Source: Smittium mucronatum (taxonomy: Eukaryota; Kickxellomycota; Harpellomycetes; Harpellales; Legeriomycetaceae). Taken from it: DNA of 26,499 bases. The position numbers and the translations under genes were made by a program. Positions 21,905 through 26,499 of this stretch are shown here, one piece after another (positions within the stretch are counted from its first letter, which is position 1; the number at the start of each line of letters is the position of its first letter). The DNA is taken from positions 14,606-41,104 of the forward strand of contig LSSL01000618.1 of the NCBI GenBank assembly GCA_001953115.1. The letters are read 5' to 3'. Under the pieces are notes generated by a model. It was not told the DNA's origin. It saw only the letters and a list, made by a program, of their open reading frames with translations, and searched no databases.

Positions 21905-24184
21905 ATGCCCCTTCAAGAATACAGCAAATATGGGGTGTATATTCTCATCCTATCCACCTCCGCCTTCTTTTACATATCAACATTTCTTCTGTCCAATCTA
22001 AAATCTCTTCTTTCTGCTTACGATTTTGTCGTCAAACCCCAACTTTCTCTCGACACAAAAACTTTTTATTCTATCCTCGTGTCCTTGATAAGTATCCTTA
22101 ACTTTTTTTTAACTTGTATTTGGTATTCTTGTGTAATTATCGGTCTCACTATCATGCTATCTTTTGTTTTCAGTGTAACTGCCCTGATTTTGGTTATTGG
22201 CAACAAAGAATCCAAAATTTCTTGCACCGATGAAACTAATACTGACCTCTATGTCGTGTTAGTGACTACTGTTATTCGTTCCATAACCCCTCAAATGATT
22301 AGTGATTTGTTATTTGGTCCCTCCTTATTAACTCGTGATGAATCTCGTATCCGCTGCGAACAACAATTTTATGTCACTACTGGTAGTGCTTTTTTGATTA
22401 GAAAAATTATTGCTTGTCTTCAATTCATCAATACTGCCGACAATGATCGCGCCGAAGCATACGCTTTAAGCGCTTTGCATACTTCCCAAGGCTACAGCAG
22501 AACTGTTACCCATCAATTATGGAAATTAACCAGATTATTTTCTAAACCTTCAAATAATGTTCATGCTTCAATAATTAGGCAAACCTTATCTGTGGAAATA
22601 CTTATGGAATCCGCTGAATGGAAACGACTGGCTCAAAATATCACCCCAAAAAGCTCTCATATTCTTCATAACAGTACTGCTCTGCTCCAGCATAATGAAA
22701 ATATGAGACCTCAAACTATATTCTCTGAATTCGTTGTTTTAAAGCAATTCCGGCACTTGCTTGATCTATACATCTCAAAGGCTAATTGTCACAAAGAATT
22801 AGAAAGTCTCGAGCTCGTTGTCGAAAGGGCCAAACTATCTCCCATAGTACATTGGTACATTGTCATTGCAATTATCGCTGATGCTATTAAAAGACAGGTT
22901 CATTCCAATACCCTTGAACAGTGGTTATCTATGGAACAAATGATTTTCTCTAAAATAAGCATAGTTTCAAATTGTAACACTCAACTATCAAAATCCCGCT
23001 CTGAGCAGATACTGATTCTGCGAAAAATTGGTTTATTGTCCTTCTCCTGTTCCAGAAAGGCCCAAATGTCTTTTTATTTGGCTTCTCTCCGGGATTTTGA
23101 TTCTTTATTAAATATTTCATCTCGAAAGAATAAAGCCGATGTTGATACTGCCAGAAATTTCTGCGAAGGAAGGTCCAGAGCTCACAATGCTGGAAGCGAA
23201 GGTTACAGAGAAGTTCAGTGCGTGGAGGTATTACTAGAGGCTGCTGATGGGATTGAAAAAAGATTGGAGTTTATTTTCGGTAATTTGGCCCTTAATGGTG
23301 CTTGGAGAGTTTGGGTAAATACCTCCTTACTTCAATATCAGCTCAATAACTCCAAAAAGCAGCACACCAAAACGTCTATTAATTCTAAAAACAATCTAAA
23401 AAGCTCCGATTCCGCACAAGCTCAATACGTAAACCCTTTTACACCAAACACTTCTCAGAGCTCCACCTTCACTAAATATAACAATACCGGAATTAATCAA
23501 CCCGATAATATTAAATTACAAAACCCCAACCAGGGATTCACATTATCACCTAAAATTCATAGAAACCCTAATAGTCAAGGTTCTTTAGATAGCATTTTAA
23601 AAAGTGAATCTGATTTCTCCTCAACTGATGACTCTATTCGAATTGCATCTCTTGCTATAGATCCAAAAGTTCAAAAAGGATCCAATAATCTCTCATCAGT
23701 GCCTCTCAGAGAAAGTAAAATAACCGAATCCGTCAGAAACTACTTAAATCAGAGCTCTAAAAACTTTGAAAATATAAACTTACAAGATTTATACTTGAAC
23801 CAGTCAAAAGTTCATCCTTCAGATAGCTATCCCAATCATTTAGATAGTGACAAAGAGTCGGCTGGTTCAAATCGTGGTAGTCGCCATTACTATGATGATA
23901 ACTACAGCAGTTCTGATAATCTTGATTTCGATGATGAGGTTGATAGCGAATATGACAGCAACGGTGGAGATGACGATTTGTTTTCTGATGATTCATTTAA
24001 TCAAAAAGAGAGGGATGAAGAGCAAAAGATCTTATTGGAATCTAAACATTCATTGAAGCTGTCTATATTGAAGCACCTCTGTGTATTAAGGCAAGGAGCA
24101 GTTGTTTCAGCTGGATCTCATGTTCTGTCTTACATTTCAATGTACCAGCAACTATCTTCTCAAGCTATCCTTGAAGAGTTATGA
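21905..24184 (+). CDS. Unrecognised membrane-anchored protein, 759 aa, intronless
   Basis: A single uninterrupted frame of 759 codons ends in TGA. I do not recognise the family.
The N terminus has a hydrophobic segment at about residues 9-32 and a 45-residue hydrophobic block at about 54-98. That is enough for two more helices, giving three predicted membrane segments. A long, mostly helical-looking soluble region follows (about 100-480), with ALSALHTSQGYSR and HWYIVIAIIADAIKR as landmarks.
Residues about 480-635 are Ser/Asn/Gln-rich and probably disordered. About 640-705 is Asp/Ser-rich and strongly acidic. The last 50 residues return to an ordered, Leu-rich composition.
The first ATG (21905) has a weak context. 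The frame is open back to 21860, so a 5' exon joined near 21880 is possible. A fungal SREBP C-terminal region was considered because membrane helices precede a helical domain, but no bHLH exon is visible upstream. Lack of introns contrasts with the RAV1-like gene. That it is a real gene is well supported; its function is unknown. Confidence 0.85.
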   Translation: MPLQEYSKYGVYILILSTSAFFYISTFLLSNLKSLLSAYDFVVKPQLSLDTKTFYSILVSLISILNFFLTCIWYSCVIIGLTIMLSFVFSVTALILVIGNKESKISCTDETNTDLYVVLVTTVIRSITPQMISDLLFGPSLLTRDESRIRCEQQFYVTTGSAFLIRKIIACLQFINTADNDRAEAYALSALHTSQGYSRTVTHQLWKLTRLFSKPSNNVHASIIRQTLSVEILMESAEWKRLAQNITPKSSHILHNSTALLQHNENMRPQTIFSEFVVLKQFRHLLDLYISKANCHKELESLELVVERAKLSPIVHWYIVIAIIADAIKRQVHSNTLEQWLSMEQMIFSKISIVSNCNTQLSKSRSEQILILRKIGLLSFSCSRKAQMSFYLASLRDFDSLLNISSRKNKADVDTARNFCEGRSRAHNAGSEGYREVQCVEVLLEAADGIEKRLEFIFGNLALNGAWRVWVNTSLLQYQLNNSKKQHTKTSINSKNNLKSSDSAQAQYVNPFTPNTSQSSTFTKYNNTGINQPDNIKLQNPNQGFTLSPKIHRNPNSQGSLDSILKSESDFSSTDDSIRIASLAIDPKVQKGSNNLSSVPLRESKITESVRNYLNQSSKNFENINLQDLYLNQSKVHPSDSYPNHLDSDKESAGSNRGSRHYYDDNYSSSDNLDFDDEVDSEYDSNGGDDDLFSDDSFNQKERDEEQKILLESKHSLKLSILKHLCVLRQGAVVSAGSHVLSYISMYQQLSSQAILEEL

Positions 24185-24251
24185 TTGACCTTTACAGAAC
24201 CATAGACGCACAAAATGATAAAACTATATATATATAATATACTGCTATAAC

Positions 24252-24257
24252 AATAAA
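24252..24257 (+). terminator. Candidate poly(A) signal for membrane-protein gene
   Basis: AATAAA begins 68 nt after the stop codon at 24184, similar to the spacing seen for the RAV1-like gene. Position supports a 3'-end signal. Confidence 0.5.
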
Positions 24258-26499
24258 ACCTTTACTACGTTTTCTAATTTAATAATTCCTATTCTTTTCC
24301 CATATTTTATTTGGTCATTAATTGATTCCTAAATTCGATTATTGTTACCTTTTTTCATTTATTATTCTCAATTATCAATTCACTGAGTTTCGATCAAATT
24401 ATTGGTTCAATTAAAATGTTTGCTATTAACCAACTCTCAATTCATTTAGCTTCAACAGTTATAAAGTTCTATCTGATTTCTGGTCAAATAGATTTTAATT
24501 CCAAAAATTTATTTCTCTTGATCTCTTTCAGAACTAATATCAAAATGTATAGAACAGAACGAGACCAAGGCCTAATCTGCACATTTCAAGTCCTGGAAGG
24601 TATTTTTTTATCTTATAAAAAAATGAAATGAAATATAAAGTTATACTTCATTACTTGCAAAATTGTATTAGTTTTATCAACCCTACCTACAATTAGATGT
24701 TTAGATGGGTAGGAAATATTTCATCCAACTGGAAAAATAAACATTAAATTTGACTCAAAAAGATCAAATAATTTATCTATTGATATTAATAATGTTTACT
24801 ATTTATCAAATTTAATAATTCTTTCCAATATTTATACCCTTTTAGAGTCCATATTTGATGAATTTAATAGAAAACAAACTTTTTCTATTTTATTATACAC
24901 ATAGCTTGCATACCCCATGAAGGATTGCTGAAAAATGGCACCATCCAAGACGTATAAAATTTGATAAGTGTTCAGGCGGCTCCATCTGGCCTTGCAAAAT
25001 TGATCTGCTTCTTCTGATTCAAGTATTTCCTCTTGAATCCCTGAAACATTAATCTCTGGCATACCGCTTCTATCATTTCAAAAAATCACAATAATGTATT
25101 ATTAATTGGAATTTCGTTTATTAAATTTTTGGGCAATTTATTTTAATTCTAGTTAGAGCTACGCTATTTTTGTCTTGTGAAAGTCTTAGAGCACTGGAAG
25201 ATGTTTATAGGATCGTTTTATTTTTATTTTTTGGTTAGTTGGCCTAATTGACTGTTTCTTTTGCTTTAACTGAAATCTATTTTGTATATTTCGTTTTTTT
25301 CCACTATTTGGTTTTCTTGGTTTTTAGCTTTTTATAAGCAATAGCCTAGCTCTTTCGTGGGCTAGGATCATTACCCGTTCGTCCCGACTTTTTATTATTT
25401 GGTGGTGGGTGGGTTATATTTTTCATTACTGTTTCAATAGCTCAATGTTGCTATGGTAATGATTGTACGCATCAGTTATTTTTTTTTTTATATTCCGGTT
25501 TCTACCCTCATGTGTTTTCTCTGGAATCTTTAATTCAAGAAAGTCGACTTAAAATAGGAATAGTGTTTCTTCGGCATTCGCTTTCACCGATTTAACACTT
25601 AAAATTGATTGCATAGACCTATCAGCCTACTTGGCACAAGAACTAATGATGAATGGCTTGGTTTTTTCTTTACTCGGGGTTTCTTCTAATTTTTTTTCCC
25701 AACCCACCAGCAATTCTCTCTCCTGTTATACCTACTGTGGGTGTGGAAAGGGCTATACAAACTATTAGTTTTGTTAGTACACTTGGCAACAGGCTAAGCG
25801 AGAGCGAGAGACACAAGGGAGTAATATTTCCCCTCAATTATCTACTGTTTGAGGACTCAATGAGCATAATTTATGCAGCGCTTAGTGCTTCCCCTTCTTT
25901 CGCCATGCAATAGCAGTCTAAGATAGATAATTTGTACTGATTTATCTGTTAAAAGGACTACACTCCCAAAAATATCGAGAAGAAAAAACCATAATACAAA
26001 ATGCCTTAAAAACAGCATTGCATTAAACTCTTAGAGGATTAGGAAATAAATGTTTTTTTTTTTGCAAGGTTGACTGATAAAAATAAGACTTTTGGTATTT
26101 GATAACTCGATTTATAGTAAAATCTGACATTTTACCTTTTTCAGTTAGATTGGAAAACAACTGTCAAATTAGGCGAATACCATAATTTTATTCAAATTCA
26201 GGATATAAATACATTTAATTGGATGTAATCGCTCAAACTAAATTCGACTTCCCATATTTCTGAATGAATAATTTATCGAATAAATAACAAGAACTAGGTT
26301 ATTAATATCAGAACTATTGGTTGTTAATCTAATGGTTTATTTAAAATCCAGAAGCTTTATCCCCTAAGAATGAAATACCTTGCCGTGGTTTAGGGGCTTA
26401 ATGGTGTACTTTTCAAAGTACACTAAACCAAAATTTCACACAGCGTTGTACTGTTCTTGGTTGGGTGCAGTGGAGACAGCGCACAGCGATTCGGAGGAC
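24258..26499. other. Intergenic region with weak exon-like islands
   Basis: No gene can be assigned. Candidate pieces are: an exon-like island at 24532-24600 (CAG acceptor, ATG at 24545, GTATTT donor) inside the 71-codon ATG frame 24416-24631; a 76-codon minus-strand ATG frame at 24832-25062; and an 86-codon plus-strand ATG frame at 25653-25913 with a hydrophobic start. About 25150-25500 is rich in T and G on the plus strand and includes a CCTAGC...GCTAGG hairpin near 25346-25373. The last 140 bases are more GC-rich and hold nested inverted repeats. The pieces may be relics of mobile elements or parts of genes that extend beyond the window. Confidence 0.4.
26361..26429. repeat. Nested and competing inverted repeats
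   Basis: GTGTACTTT at 26404-26412 and AAAGTACAC at 26415-26423 are exact complements. Immediately outside, TAAACC (26424-26429) complements GGTTTA (26387-26392), giving a bulged extended stem. A second stem pairs CCCCTAA (26361-26367) with TTAGGGG (26390-26396). It shares bases with GGTTTA, so the two cannot form together. This could be a structured element at the edge of a repeat. Confidence 0.6.

Noticed and set aside
23757..24056. Overlapping frames on both strands inside the 759-aa gene
   Set aside because: They arise from the Ser/Asp-rich repeats of the main frame; the His/Tyr-rich and Met/Thr-rich products are typical antisense or shifted readings.
26380..26430. tRNA-like stem with an anticodon-like loop (TTTTCAAA)
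   Set aside because: The loop size is wrong, no B-box follows and there is no acceptor pairing, so it is called an inverted repeat only.

Overview
The window looks like nuclear DNA from an AT-rich eukaryote, most likely a fungus. Genes are sparse. One gene has many 70-174 nt GT...AG introns, one with a TACTAAT branch site. Intergenic DNA is strongly AT-dominated. I lean towards an early-diverging filamentous fungus (for example Harpellales/Kickxellomycotina-like), but that is inference from composition and intron style. No rRNA, tRNA, CRISPR or bacterial-type operon was found.

Layout: 1-4609 is AT-rich, apparently gene-poor DNA with a few exon-like islands (about 2554-2700, 3261-3440, 3633-3690). 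It ends in a promoter-like stretch with five CCAAT/ATTGG boxes. 4610-11067 (+) is a complete RAV1/DmX-like gene. I rebuilt it as 15 exons; all phases agree and they encode 1630 residues. 11068-11511 holds its 3' flank and one copy of a dispersed repeat. 11512-12195 is an assembly gap of Ns. About 12196-12460 is a GC-rich, transposon-like fragment with the second repeat copy, which forms a perfect 13-bp hairpin. About 12460-18700 is a very AT-rich desert with microsatellites and a poly-G tract. 18700-21850 is mixed, less AT-rich DNA that resembles decayed coding sequence, with a second poly-G tract. 21905-24184 (+) is an intronless 759-residue gene for an unrecognised membrane-anchored protein. 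24185-26499 holds its 3' flank, weak exon-like islands and ORFs, and a GC-rich end with nested inverted repeats.

Functionally, only the RAV1-like gene can be named. Its family is the large subunit of the RAVE complex, which reassembles V-ATPase at vacuoles and endosomes. The second large gene has three predicted membrane segments at the N terminus and a long soluble region. It has no family I can assign, and nothing here links it to RAV1. I found no convincing new multi-gene system. The best leads are the orphan membrane protein, the hairpin repeat flanking the assembly gap, the CCAAT-box cluster before RAV1, and the exon-like islands upstream of it.
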